Assembly: GCF_900185615.1 (NCBI RefSeq)
Contig: NZ_FYAK01000001.1
Coordinates: forward strand, 1 to 64,000
Direction: 5' to 3'
Length of the DNA stretch: 64,000 nucleotides
Source of the DNA: Photobacterium malacitanum
GTDB taxonomy: Bacteria > Pseudomonadota > Gammaproteobacteria > Enterobacterales > Vibrionaceae
Below are positions 53,159 to 62,085 of this stretch, one piece after another (positions within the stretch are counted from its first letter, which is position 1; each line of letters opens with the position of its first letter). The notes under the pieces were generated by a model. That model searched no databases. It was not told the origin of the DNA and worked only from the letters and a program-made list of their open reading frames with translations. The position numbers and the translations under genes were made by a program.

Positions 53159-53551
53159 ATGAATAAGAAACTTCTGGTGGTTGCTTTAGGTTCATTGGCG
53201 TTAGTGGCGTGTAGTGCACAAGATGTTAAAACGACGCAAGAGGCAAATATGCAAACAGGGTGTGATTATACTCAAGCTATTCCTGGTGGTTGGCAGCAAG
53301 GGGAAATCACACCCGAAGTGACAGCAGCGGCTCAAGCAGCAGTAAAAGATATTGCGGGTGATCATCAACTAAAAGATGTGTTACATGTCACTCAGCAAGT
53401 TGTAGCAGGCATGAATTATAACGTGACATTTTCGATTGAAAATAATGACGTTTATACTGCTAAAGTCTTCCACAGTTTAAAAAATGTTTATACTGTTGAG
53501 CATGTTGATAAAGCCAATGGTGCTGTTTCAAATTGTGACGTAAAAAAATAA
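53159..53551 (+). CDS. Cystatin-like lipoprotein
   Basis: 130 residues. A lipoprotein signal (MNKKLLVVALGSLALVAC) with lipobox LVAC puts Cys18 at the mature N-terminus. The region PGGWQQGEITPEV...TQQVVAGMNYNVTF matches the cystatin fold, including the N-terminal Gly and the QxVxG loop (QQVVAG) that enters protease active sites. A second Cys pair (C35 and C near 127) could form a disulfide. It would sit in the periplasm or outer membrane. Whether it inhibits cysteine proteases is not shown. Confidence 0.85.
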   Translation: MNKKLLVVALGSLALVACSAQDVKTTQEANMQTGCDYTQAIPGGWQQGEITPEVTAAAQAAVKDIAGDHQLKDVLHVTQQVVAGMNYNVTFSIENNDVYTAKVFHSLKNVYTVEHVDKANGAVSNCDVKK

Positions 53552-53591
53552 CCGATCACGTCTGGTTGTTATTTGCTCGATTGGATGGGTG

Positions 53592-53645
53592 AAAAATAGT
53601 CGCTATTATTGAGGGGTTATCAATAATAGCGGCTATTTTTTTTAT
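53592..53645 (+). terminator. Rho-independent terminator of the cystatin-like gene
   Basis: CGCTATTATTGA pairs with TCAATAATAGCG, extended by AAAATAG/CTATTTT across one mismatch, with a T8 run. Confidence 0.92.
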
Positions 53646-53872
53646 ATCAATTTTAAGCGGGATTATATTGCAATAGTAATACGAATATAAAATTTAAAGC
53701 GGGCGTGCGGTCATAATAAAATAATAGCTTAAAACATGATTACAGCTCGTTTATGTCGGCTTTTTAATGAGGTAAAAAAAACAATAAACATTCTGATATT
53801 TTTGCTGGTAAACGATGAATTATTGTTATTAATATAACCCTAAGGTTTACTATTTAAATAGAGTAATAATTG
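53646..53872. other. Intergenic region upstream of the qnr-like gene
   Basis: Together with the terminator this is a 321-base gap. AT-rich; I looked for a LexA box of the kind found before some qnrB genes and saw none. Nothing else is clear. Confidence 0.5.
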
Positions 53873-54523
53873 ATGCATGTGACAAGAAAGCAATTTGATG
53901 GCGAGGTGTTTACGCATCAAGATTTAGCTGAAGCAACCTTTGAACAATGTCAGTTTTATCGCTGTGATTTTTCTCGTACCAATTTAACTGATGCATGTTT
54001 TATTGACTGTAGTTTTATTGAAGCAGGGGAAACAGAAGGGTGTAGTTTTGCGTATGCAAAGTTAAAAGATGCTAGTTTTAAAGGTTGTAATCTCGCGATG
54101 GCAAACTTTAGAAATGCGCAATGTTTTGGTATTGAATTGCGCCAATGTAATCTTAAAGGCGCAGATTTCCACTATGCTTCATTTGCGAATTATATAACCC
54201 AAAGTAGCTTTTTTTGTTCGGCATTTATTTCAGGGTGTGATTTAAGCTATGCTAATTTAGAAAGTGTAATGCTTGAAAAATGTGAGTTGTTTGAAAACCG
54301 TTGGCGGGGAGCTAATTTAATTGGTGTGTCATTTAAAGGTTCTGATTTAAGTCGCGGTGAATTCTCAAGCGAACAATGGCAACAAGCAATATTTCAAGAT
54401 ACTAATTTATGTCACGTTGATTTAGATGGCGTTGATGTTCGACGTGTTTCTTTAGCGGGGGCTCAAATTAGTGATTGGCAACAAGAACAGTTGCTGAGTA
54501 ATTTAGGGATCATTGTTTTATAA
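53873..54523 (+). CDS. qnr: Qnr-like pentapeptide-repeat protein
   Basis: 216 residues, almost all in pentapeptide repeats of the A(D/N)LXX type (for example CDFSRTNLTDACFIDCSF and CNLKGADFHYASF), with a non-repeat break near residue 115 where Qnr loops lie. Length and pattern match Qnr proteins, which fold as a right-handed beta-helix and protect gyrase and topoisomerase IV from quinolones. Chromosomal qnr genes are known in Vibrionaceae and are thought to be sources of plasmid copies. The start is the ATG at 53873, just after an in-frame TTG. Native function is unknown. Confidence 0.9.
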   Translation: MHVTRKQFDGEVFTHQDLAEATFEQCQFYRCDFSRTNLTDACFIDCSFIEAGETEGCSFAYAKLKDASFKGCNLAMANFRNAQCFGIELRQCNLKGADFHYASFANYITQSSFFCSAFISGCDLSYANLESVMLEKCELFENRWRGANLIGVSFKGSDLSRGEFSSEQWQQAIFQDTNLCHVDLDGVDVRRVSLAGAQISDWQQEQLLSNLGIIVL

Positions 54524-54538
54524 TTGTAAATTACAAAT

Positions 54539-54568
54539 GCCACAGGAGCGCAAAACAAACCCTGTGGC
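54539..54568. terminator. Hairpin between qnr-like gene and gloA
   Basis: GCCACAGG pairs with CCTGTGGC around 14 bases, between convergent genes. There is no long T-run, so it is a likely but imperfect bidirectional terminator. Confidence 0.6.
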
Positions 54569-54585
54569 GTACAATTACCTAAATT

Positions 54586-55026
54586 TTACCATTCGCCAAC
54601 ATTAGGCTGTGAAACCCATGGTTCAGCAGGGGATAACGGCTCGCCTTTTTGCAGTAATTCAATTGAAATACCATCAGGTGAACGAACAAATGCCATATGA
54701 CCATCACGTGGTGGGCGATTAATCGTCACACCGTTATCTTGTAGCTGTTGGCATAATTGATAAATATTATCAACGCGAAATGCAAGATGACCAAAGTTAC
54801 GCCCACCGCTATAAGCTTCAGTATCCCAATTATAAGTTAACTCTAACAATGGTGATTGAGTTTGAGCTGCTGCTTGTGCTTGAGCCGGTGCTGCTAAAAA
54901 GACCAGCGTGAAACGTCCACGCTCACTTTCTTTTCGGTTCGTTTCAATGAGCCCTAATTGTTGGCAGTAAAAGTCTAGTGAGGCATTCAAATCACTGACA
55001 CGTACCATTGTGTGTAAATATTCCAT
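54586..55026 (-). CDS. gloA: Lactoylglutathione lyase (glyoxalase I)
   Basis: 146 residues with two beta-alpha-beta3 modules. Metal ligands fit His near the start (YLHTMVRV), Glu in LLELTYNW, His in [10 protein letters not shown] and Glu in SIELLQKGE. It converts the methylglyoxal-glutathione adduct to S-lactoylglutathione. Monocistronic. Confidence 0.94.
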   Translation of the reverse strand: MEYLHTMVRVSDLNASLDFYCQQLGLIETNRKESERGRFTLVFLAAPAQAQAAAQTQSPLLELTYNWDTEAYSGGRNFGHLAFRVDNIYQLCQQLQDNGVTINRPPRDGHMAFVRSPDGISIELLQKGEPLSPAEPWVSQPNVGEW

Positions 55027-55046
55027 TGCTTATCTCCTGAACAAAA

Positions 55047-55105
55047 AATCCCCGCTGTTTCGTGTTATAGAATAAATCATATAAGCACAAAAACGAACGG
55101 GGATT
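55047..55105 (-). terminator. Rho-independent terminator of the lysine transporter gene
   Basis: AATCCCCG and CGGGGATT pair across a long loop with additional inner pairing, and the minus strand continues into TTTTTTG. It lies just beyond the transporter's stop. Confidence 0.75.
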
Positions 55106-55126
55106 ATTCTTAAATAGCGGCTGTGT

Positions 55127-56710
55127 TTAATTTACAGCTGCGATTAGTTGTTGTTTCTTATCTTGACGTACGTGATAAACGCAGCATCCAATGAACCATA
55201 CTGAACTCACAGCGATACCAATCACCGTTGAACCTGTGATCCCCATTGCTAAGTAACCTAGGAAAGCACCAAAGGCAACGGTTAATGCATACGGCAGCTG
55301 AGTCATAACGTGATCCATATGATGACTACCCGCGCCTGTTGCTGACAAAATACTGGTGCTTGAGATAGGCGAGCTGTGATCACCAAATACTGAGCCTGCT
55401 AATACCGCTGATAACATAGGCATTAATAAGTTAACGTCACTCGCGATTGCCATATCACCTGCGAGAGGCAACATAATACCAAATGTACCCCAGCTGGTGC
55501 CGGTGGCAAAAGACATACCACATGATAGTAAGAACACTAATGCAGGTAGTAGCGCAACAGGCAGACCATATTTTGTTAATGATGCTAAGTATTGGCCTGT
55601 TTCCATATCACTGACAACAGTACCAATTGTCCATGCAAATAATAGAATGATAATCGCAGGCATCATCGCTTGAACACCTTGAGGTGCCGCCGTTAACCAT
55701 GTTTTTAGTGGTAGCTTTAAGCGTAATGCTAATACAATAGATACAGCCAGACTACATAGTGCGGCGTACACTAATGATGAGCCAACATCAGTATGTTCGA
55801 TTGAACCAATTAAACTGAATGCTTGGCCTTTAGTTGCTAACACATCAGCACCACTGATGATCATAAATACGATACTAGAAACCGTTAGGGTTAGAATTGG
55901 TAACACCATATCGATCATGGTGCCATTACCTTCACCTTCAGTGGTGATTTCTAATCCTTTTGGATGACCTTTTGCTTGATCCCAAAGTTGACCCTCACGT
56001 GCACGTTGTTCGTGTTTACGCATTGGACCAATATCGAGTTGGAACGTGATCACTACCAGCACCATTAATAAAGTAAATACAGCATAGAGATTCATTGGAA
56101 TCATCTGTACAAACAATGAAATAGGGCTCGTTTCTGTAATGTCATTGGTCACTAAAATGCCACCAAGGATAGCAATAATATATGCACCCCATGATGAAAT
56201 AGGCGTGATAACACATACAGGTGCCGCGGTTGAATCTAGCAAATAAGCCAGTTTTGCACGCGAAATTTGAAAACGATCGGTGACTGGACGACAAATAGGT
56301 CCTACAGACAGGCTGTGGAAAAAGTCATCAATAAAGAAAGCAAATACCATCATACCAGTTAGGATATTGGCACTGCGACGATCTTTACAACGACGTACAC
56401 CCCATTCAGCAAATGCTTTGGTTGCACCTGTTGCGGTCATTAAACTAATCAAGCCTCCCAGTAATAACATAAACAATAACATGTTAACGTTACTGGTGTT
56501 GATAGCGCCATCAGCCCAAACTAAGCCAAGAATTTGATGTAAAAGATATTGTAGTGCTGCGAGTGGGTTGTAATTATTTAGAAGGATTGATCCTGCAATA
56601 ATGCCCGCGCCTAATGATAACAATACGCGGCGGGTAGTAATTGCAAGAATAACTGCCAGTAGTGCGGGTACCACTGATAGTAGTGAATCAGAATATTGGA
56701 TTAAATTCAT
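55127..56710 (-). CDS. lysW: NhaC-family transporter under lysine-riboswitch control, probable lysine transporter LysW
   Basis: 527 residues with about 11-12 helices, NhaC/arginine-ornithine-type fold (FFIDDFFHSLSVGPICRPVTD and CGMSFATGTSWGTFGIMLPLAGD). By sequence alone it would be called a Na+/H+ antiporter. A clear L-box lies in the 5' leader, and NhaC-family proteins behind L-boxes in gammaproteobacteria have been assigned as lysine transporters (LysW), so lysine uptake is the best reading. The start is ATG at 56710; an upstream GTG at 56725 has no ribosome site. Confidence 0.88.
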   Translation of the reverse strand: MNLIQYSDSLLSVVPALLAVILAITTRRVLLSLGAGIIAGSILLNNYNPLAALQYLLHQILGLVWADGAINTSNVNMLLFMLLLGGLISLMTATGATKAFAEWGVRRCKDRRSANILTGMMVFAFFIDDFFHSLSVGPICRPVTDRFQISRAKLAYLLDSTAAPVCVITPISSWGAYIIAILGGILVTNDITETSPISLFVQMIPMNLYAVFTLLMVLVVITFQLDIGPMRKHEQRAREGQLWDQAKGHPKGLEITTEGEGNGTMIDMVLPILTLTVSSIVFMIISGADVLATKGQAFSLIGSIEHTDVGSSLVYAALCSLAVSIVLALRLKLPLKTWLTAAPQGVQAMMPAIIILLFAWTIGTVVSDMETGQYLASLTKYGLPVALLPALVFLLSCGMSFATGTSWGTFGIMLPLAGDMAIASDVNLLMPMLSAVLAGSVFGDHSSPISSTSILSATGAGSHHMDHVMTQLPYALTVAFGAFLGYLAMGITGSTVIGIAVSSVWFIGCCVYHVRQDKKQQLIAAVN

Positions 56711-56739
56711 GGATCTCTTAAACACCTATAATAAGGTGG

Positions 56740-56798
56740 AGATCTACCGAAAGGATAGAGAAACAGATTTCTTGAGAAATAATACTTCTTATCCCTTA
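56740..56798 (-). promoter_or_regulatory. Expression platform of the lysine riboswitch
   Basis: Between the aptamer and the start codon lies AGAAGTATTATTTCT, which can fold on itself, and a following AAGAAATCTGTTTCT hairpin. Without a long T-run after it, control of translation or of a short terminator are both possible. Confidence 0.55.
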
Positions 56799-56964
56799 GG
56801 GTAGCGCTCCATAGACAACATAACTATGGCAGTTCTGCACTTATTCAATACAGAACCAGCGACTATTGATGACTCAATAATCACTTCGGCGCTGACTCCT
56901 TTCTTCGATTTTCATTGGGGATCTCCCTCCAACCGAATACTCTTAGGCAGCGCGCCTCTACTCA
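56799..56964 (-). ncRNA. Lysine riboswitch (L box)
   Basis: Read on the minus strand, the conserved core of the lysine aptamer is present in order: AGAGGCGCG, AAGAGTA, TTGGAG, GAAAGGAG, CGCCGAAG, GCTGG, ATTGAATAA. P1 can form between GTAG..GCGC at the 5' end and GCGCTAC at the 3' end. It lies in the leader of the NhaC-family gene and should turn it off when lysine is plentiful. Confidence 0.95.
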
Positions 56965-57056
56965 AAGGATTAAGATTTGACTATACCTAGATATTTCCCA
57001 CAAGCAATAAAAAATAACGCTTAATTGTGTAATAGGCGTAAAATGCAGCACTTCAG

Positions 57057-57084
57057 CTAACTGATTTTAGTTTCAATCAGTTAG
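57057..57084. repeat. Hairpin downstream of the cbb3 operon
   Basis: A perfect 10-bp inverted repeat CTAACTGATT / AATCAGTTAG with an 8-base loop lies 37 bases after the ccoP-like stop. It has no T-run on the minus strand, so it is a weak terminator candidate. Confidence 0.5.
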
Positions 57085-57120
57085 AGAGAGTTTATTTCGT
57101 TATTGTTGCATATTATTTCA

Positions 57121-59319
57121 TTATTCTGGATCATTACTCATAGGTTGAGTCATATTATGGATATTCCCAGCAAATCCCGCTTTAGTAAGATCTTTACGAA
57201 TTGTCGTGACTTGATTTTCCGTAACGGGAATGTCTCTACCACCTAATTTTTGACGCACAAAAGTGATGAGTTGGGCCAAATCAGCATCATTTAATACCGT
57301 ATTGAAACTACTCATAGGCATAAAATCAATTTCCTGCTCTAAATAGTTCGGTGTAAGACCTCGAATGGTGACGGCAATGGTGTCATAAGGGTCTTTGTGC
57401 ATAATAATACCATTATTGAGTAACGTCGGCGCTATACCTTCACGACCTTTACCATCGGCACCATGGCATGCGCCACAGGTTTGAATGTACAACCCATAAA
57501 GCCGTTGTTCTTGTTGACGCGTATCCGTTGATGGCGTAGTTGCCAAATCACTTAAATCTGGATTTTGAATATTTACTTGAGCTGGAATTAAATCACCAAA
57601 ACCGGGTGGGTTGAGCTGTTCAACTGATTTATCCAGCACGTTATATTTATCGCCAGTAATAAGATATTCAGCAATAGCACTGACATCATCACGGGTTAAA
57701 TAGCGAGTACTGTTTTTAACAACTTCAGCCATGCCACCAAATGCGGTGCCTTTTTCTGAATGACCTGTTTTCAGAAAATCGGTAAGGGAAGCAATTGTCC
57801 AACGATCTTGATAAAGCTCTGTTGCGGTAATATCAGGTGCCATCCAACCATCAATTAAATTACCTTGGAACAGTTTATCGGCAATTAAAGCTTGGGCGAT
57901 ATTTCGTGGAGTATGACATTCTGAACAGTGACCTAATCCCATGGTTAAATATTTACCACGACGCCAAGATTGAGTGCTATCGGCAGGGTATTCAAGTGGA
58001 TCAGTATTGAGAAAAGCAATATTCCAACCCAATAGACCTAAGCGAATATTACTAGGAAACATCATCTGATTATCACGATTGCGAGTATTAACGTAACTAA
58101 GTGATTGCATGTATGCCCATAATGCTTGGGTGTCAGCATCTGTCACATATTGATAAGAAGAATAGGGCATTGCTGGATAAAGATAACCATGCTTACCCTT
58201 ACCTTTATGGAGTGCGTCATAGAACTCGTTATAGGTGTAATCACCAATACCAAATTCAGGGTGAGACGATATATTGGTGGAATACATGGTGCCAAATGGA
58301 GTCACAAAACCTAATCCGCCACCAAATAATTCGCCTCCTTCACCAGTGTGGCAAGCGACACAGTCACCTGCGTAAGCTAAATATTGGCCTTTAGTGATTA
58401 ATGTTTGGTCTAATTGAGCTATTTTGTTAGAGCGAACGGTGTGCTGATGGCGAATGTAAGCACCAAGCGCTTGAATTTCAGAGGCAGACAGTTGATCAGC
58501 AAACGCAGGCATGACGTTATTTAAGCCGTTATTAATCGTGTTAATAATACCTTCAATACTGCCATCATGGAGCCAGACATTATCGGCTAAGTTGGGGGCT
58601 CCAATTAATTGATTACCTTGAGCATTACTGCCATGACAGCTGGTGCAATTATTGGCAAAGACAGTTTTACCTTGTTGTAATGCAAAGGCTGGAGCTGAAA
58701 TAATCCGATCAGCTTGTAAAGAAGCAATATAAGTTGCGACATGCTTAATGTCTTCGGCTGATAAAATCGTTTTCCAGCCAGCCATGACACCATTTCGGCC
58801 TTGAGTGATTGAATGATGAATATCTTTATCTGTACCACCATAAAGCCATACATCATCAGAAAGATTAGGGAAATGGGTTTGACCCTCAGCTTCACTTAAA
58901 TGGCAGGCGGCACAATGGGTCTGAAACAATGCATCACCAGCACTGACTATCGTCGAATCTTGACTGAGTTTTTGATATGAACTACCACTGAGCTTGGCTT
59001 GGCTAATTTGTTTTTTTAAGTCAGTAGGGTGAGGCTTCGTCGCTTCACTGGTTGATGTCCAATCCATAAGACCCTGCCAATTACCAAGGCCAGGGTAAAG
59101 AACGAAAAAGCCTGCTGATAAAACAAATGCGATAAAATAACAAAACAATAATAACTTAGGTACTGCAGCATCATTTTCTTTAATATTATCAAAGCTATCA
59201 ACGGTTTTATTTTGATCTGCGGTGTGATTTTTTCGCCAGTAATAGACCACTACTGTGATCATAAGAATCAGAAAGAGTAAGGTTAATACAATAACCCAGT
59301 TGCTCCAGAAAGTGTTCAT
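57121..59319 (-). CDS. CcoP fused to a triheme dehydrogenase-type cytochrome c (five hemes)
   Basis: 732 residues, more than twice the usual CcoP. Residues 1-295 are CcoP-like: two membrane helices (about 9-28 and 54-75), the CcoP block VLYPGLGNWQGLMDWTS, and two CXXCH sites (C136-H140 and C225-H229). Residues about 305-700 resemble the triheme cytochrome subunit of membrane alcohol or gluconate dehydrogenases, with CVACHTGEGG...FGTMYSTNIS, CSECHTPRN and CGACHGADGKG (C320, C465, C615). The protein would take electrons to the cbb3 oxidase and may also accept them from a periplasmic dehydrogenase. It overlaps ccoO by four bases. No dehydrogenase gene is adjacent. Confidence 0.9.
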   Translation of the reverse strand: MNTFWSNWVIVLTLLFLILMITVVVYYWRKNHTADQNKTVDSFDNIKENDAAVPKLLLFCYFIAFVLSAGFFVLYPGLGNWQGLMDWTSTSEATKPHPTDLKKQISQAKLSGSSYQKLSQDSTIVSAGDALFQTHCAACHLSEAEGQTHFPNLSDDVWLYGGTDKDIHHSITQGRNGVMAGWKTILSAEDIKHVATYIASLQADRIISAPAFALQQGKTVFANNCTSCHGSNAQGNQLIGAPNLADNVWLHDGSIEGIINTINNGLNNVMPAFADQLSASEIQALGAYIRHQHTVRSNKIAQLDQTLITKGQYLAYAGDCVACHTGEGGELFGGGLGFVTPFGTMYSTNISSHPEFGIGDYTYNEFYDALHKGKGKHGYLYPAMPYSSYQYVTDADTQALWAYMQSLSYVNTRNRDNQMMFPSNIRLGLLGWNIAFLNTDPLEYPADSTQSWRRGKYLTMGLGHCSECHTPRNIAQALIADKLFQGNLIDGWMAPDITATELYQDRWTIASLTDFLKTGHSEKGTAFGGMAEVVKNSTRYLTRDDVSAIAEYLITGDKYNVLDKSVEQLNPPGFGDLIPAQVNIQNPDLSDLATTPSTDTRQQEQRLYGLYIQTCGACHGADGKGREGIAPTLLNNGIIMHKDPYDTIAVTIRGLTPNYLEQEIDFMPMSSFNTVLNDADLAQLITFVRQKLGGRDIPVTENQVTTIRKDLTKAGFAGNIHNMTQPMSNDPE

Positions 59320-59930
59320 TGCTGTACTCCCTGATCTTGTCCCAAACTTTGTAAATAGGCTATTAGTGCTTCGGCTTTGGTACGACCTTTAACGGCTAGA
59401 CGCGCTTGTTGTATTTCACGGTCGTTATACGGTACACCAAGCATGCGTAATGCTTTGAGTTTGGCTTCTGTATCTTCGCCATCCAGTACTTGCTCAAATA
59501 ACCATGGATAAGCTGGCATAATCGAAGTAGGTACAACATGGCGAGGGTTATTTAGGTGGATTGCATGCCATTCATCAGAATATTTACGCCCAAGGTTTGT
59601 GAGATCGGGGCCAGTACGTTTAGAACCCCATAAGTTTGGGAACTCATAAATATCATCACTTTCACGACTATAGCGGCCATAGCGTTTAACTTCGGCATCT
59701 AAAGGCCGCACCATCATGGTATGGCAAGTGTGGCAACCCTCACTAATATAGATATCGCGCCCCTCAACTTCGAGTGCAGTGAGCGGTTTGGCACTTGATT
59801 CTGCAATTAACTTATTTTGATAAAAAAAAGCGGGCAGTACCCAAACCAGAAAAGAAAAACTGGCCACAATTACGGTAGAAATGATTAAAATAAATACCGA
59901 TTGTGTGAAATCTTTATTTAGCATGATCAT
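59316..59930 (-). CDS. ccoO: Cytochrome cbb3 oxidase subunit II (CcoO)
   Basis: 204 residues with an N-terminal membrane helix (about 10-35) and one heme c site CHTCH in YISEGCHTCHTMMVRPLDAEVKRYG, which is the CcoO hallmark, followed by RTGPDLTNLGRKYSDEWH. It passes electrons from CcoP to CcoN. It overlaps ccoN by 17 bases and ccoP by four. No ccoQ is seen. Confidence 0.95.
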   Translation of the reverse strand: MIMLNKDFTQSVFILIISTVIVASFSFLVWVLPAFFYQNKLIAESSAKPLTALEVEGRDIYISEGCHTCHTMMVRPLDAEVKRYGRYSRESDDIYEFPNLWGSKRTGPDLTNLGRKYSDEWHAIHLNNPRHVVPTSIMPAYPWLFEQVLDGEDTEAKLKALRMLGVPYNDREIQQARLAVKGRTKAEALIAYLQSLGQDQGVQQ

Positions 59931-61335
59931 TGACCTCTTCGGTTGAGGACGCTGTTGCTAAGGGTTGTTTAAGCGTGCGGTAAAGGTTATATATCATTAA
60001 TAATAAACCCAGCACAAAACTAACACCGCCAATGAAGCGGGCGAGCATCCACGGTGAAGAAAAATTCATCGCATCGACAAAACTGTAGGTTAAGCTGCCA
60101 TTAGGCTGTTGTTGTAACCACATATAGCCTTGACCAATTCCCGCAATCCACAGCGCAACTGCATAAATGAGTATGCCTATATGTGCTAACCAAAAATGCC
60201 ATTTAACTAAGCGATTTGACCATAATTGCTGGTGGCCCCATAGCCGTGGAATAAAGTAATAAAACACGGCAATAGCTGACATGCCAACCCAACCGAGAGC
60301 GGCTGAATGTACATGACCAATGATCCAATCGGTATTATGGGCAATCATGTTAAACCATCGAATCGCCAGTAATGGGCCTTCAAATGTCGCCAAAGCGTAG
60401 TAAACAATGGCAGAGAAAAAGAACCACATAATGTAATCGTGTTTAAGTTTGGGTTTATTGTTGAGTAAAGTCATGATGCTATTAAATGCGCCACCCCATG
60501 ATGGCAACCATAAAATCAACGACATAACGATACCGAGGTTTTGTAACCAATCAGGCACTGATGAATAGATAAGGTGATGTGTTCCTGCCCAGGTATAAAA
60601 ACCGACTAAGCCCCAAAAATGAATCACAGATAAACGATAAGAATAAATAGGGCGTTCAGATATTTTGGGAATAAAGTAGTAGTTCATGCCAATAATACCG
60701 GCGGTAAGGAGAAAGCCGACGGCATTATGCCCCCACCACCATTGGACAATGGCATCTTCTGCACCAGAGTAAATGGAGTATGATTTCCAAAAACTAACGG
60801 GTAATTCAAGATTATTGACAATAAAAATCATCGCAATAACGATAATAAAAGCGCCATAAAACCAGTTAGCGACAAAGATATGAGACACGGTTCTTTGGGC
60901 GATAGTGCCAAAAAATAAAATGGCATACAGAACCCAAATAACCGCAATTAAAATATCAATTGGCCATTCGAGCTCGGCATATTCTTTTGAGGTTGTAAAA
61001 CCCAGAGGAAGAGTGATCACTGCCAGAATTAAGACTAGCTGCCAGCCATAGTAAACAAACCAAGATAAGCTGTGATTAAATAGGGAAACTTTACAGGTAC
61101 GTTGAACGATATAAAGCGAAGTCCCCATAAGAATATTAACCACAAAGCCAAAAATAACCCCATTGGTGTGTAATGGACGTAAGCGACCAAATTGAAAATA
61201 TTCTGAATTTAAATTGAGTGCAGGCCAATAAAGTTGTCCGGCAAGTATTACGCCAATCGTCATGGCGATCAGTCCCCAAATAACACTTGTGACCATGAAG
61301 TATTTAACAACTTTGTAATTGTATTGAATATCCAT
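59914..61335 (-). CDS. ccoN: Cytochrome cbb3 oxidase subunit I (CcoN)
   Basis: 473 residues, the usual length, with 12 helices. Heme- and copper-ligand regions are visible: RPLHTNGVIFGF, WWWGHNAVGFLLTAG with the active-site His and the cross-linked Tyr region, GTHHLIYSSVPDW for the CuB histidines, and HNTDWIIGHVHSAALGW for the heme ligands. It is the oxygen-reducing, proton-pumping subunit, with high oxygen affinity. It is first in the ccoNOP operon. Confidence 0.96.
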   Translation of the reverse strand: MDIQYNYKVVKYFMVTSVIWGLIAMTIGVILAGQLYWPALNLNSEYFQFGRLRPLHTNGVIFGFVVNILMGTSLYIVQRTCKVSLFNHSLSWFVYYGWQLVLILAVITLPLGFTTSKEYAELEWPIDILIAVIWVLYAILFFGTIAQRTVSHIFVANWFYGAFIIVIAMIFIVNNLELPVSFWKSYSIYSGAEDAIVQWWWGHNAVGFLLTAGIIGMNYYFIPKISERPIYSYRLSVIHFWGLVGFYTWAGTHHLIYSSVPDWLQNLGIVMSLILWLPSWGGAFNSIMTLLNNKPKLKHDYIMWFFFSAIVYYALATFEGPLLAIRWFNMIAHNTDWIIGHVHSAALGWVGMSAIAVFYYFIPRLWGHQQLWSNRLVKWHFWLAHIGILIYAVALWIAGIGQGYMWLQQQPNGSLTYSFVDAMNFSSPWMLARFIGGVSFVLGLLLMIYNLYRTLKQPLATASSTEEVNDHAK

Positions 61336-61422
61336 TCCAAAAACCTTTGACTGTGTTATTGGTCAAAAAATGATAACGAGTCATTAATCACAGGTAGTTA
61401 TCTCAGCGAGAAAGCTGATAAT

Positions 61423-61773
61423 TTAGTCATCATTTTTTAAAGGTGTCGATGTTACTTGATTAAAATAAAACGCAATATCTTGCATGTCTTTTTCGCTCAG
61501 GGCATCAGCCTGGGCGTGCATGAGAATCGCGAGACCACCATTACGTTGACGTAACTGATAGGCTTTAAGTGCTGCAACAAAATAAGCCTGTTTTTGCCCT
61601 TGTAAATTGGGGTAGGTATCGATCGTGGAAATACCGTCAACGCCATGACATGTCATGCAAGTAACTGATTTTTCTTTTCCTTGTGAAAAATGGGTTTCTG
61701 TTGCTACTGTTGTTATCGAAAAGAGTAATGCGTAGAGCGGAAGTAGTAATCTAACTAAAAAATTTATTGTCAT
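61423..61773 (-). CDS. Small periplasmic cytochrome c
   Basis: 116 residues. The start at MTINFLVRLLLPLYALLFSITTVATE gives a signal peptide; the longer frame to 61881 would put a second hydrophobic stretch in front. One heme site CMTCHG and a likely axial Met in ILMHAQADAL are present, as in cytochrome c-553/c4-type proteins. It lies 87 bases before ccoN on the same strand and probably delivers electrons to the cbb3 oxidase. Confidence 0.87.
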   Translation of the reverse strand: MTINFLVRLLLPLYALLFSITTVATETHFSQGKEKSVTCMTCHGVDGISTIDTYPNLQGQKQAYFVAALKAYQLRQRNGGLAILMHAQADALSEKDMQDIAFYFNQVTSTPLKNDD

Positions 61774-62085
61774 TGTTATACTCAGCTTTAATATTATGGT
61801 TACTGTAGTAAAGATAATCTGTTTTAAAACACTCTTTAAAGATAGAACGATCACTGCGTTTTTGAAATGTAAGATTGCCAAAATGACGTTAATTTAATGT
61901 GTAAAGCTAATGTCAGGACTGTATTTGAATGTTTTTAAATAAAAAGACGAAACGGAGTCGCATTTTGGACATTTTTATTTTTAATAATGAATAGAAAAGG
62001 TTAAATATGAATAAGTGCAAGTGATAATAATTTTCGTTATTATTACGTAAATTATTTAGAGTTCTTAATAAGAGTTGCTTATTTT
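61774..62085. other. Divergent promoter region
   Basis: 312 AT-rich bases between the cytochrome c gene and an MFS gene on the opposite strand. Weak AT inverted repeats are present (for example AAATAAAAA / TTTTTATTT, 61937-61980). No FNR-type TTGAT-N4-ATCAA site was seen. Confidence 0.45.

Noticed and set aside
55127-56710. Na+/H+ antiporter as the function of the NhaC-family gene
   Set aside because: The lysine riboswitch in the leader makes a lysine transporter the better reading, although the fold is the same.
61346-61367. TTTGAC-N10-GTCAAA before ccoN as an FNR site
   Set aside because: FNR sites have a four-base spacer (TTGAT-N4-ATCAA); this spacing does not fit a known regulator.
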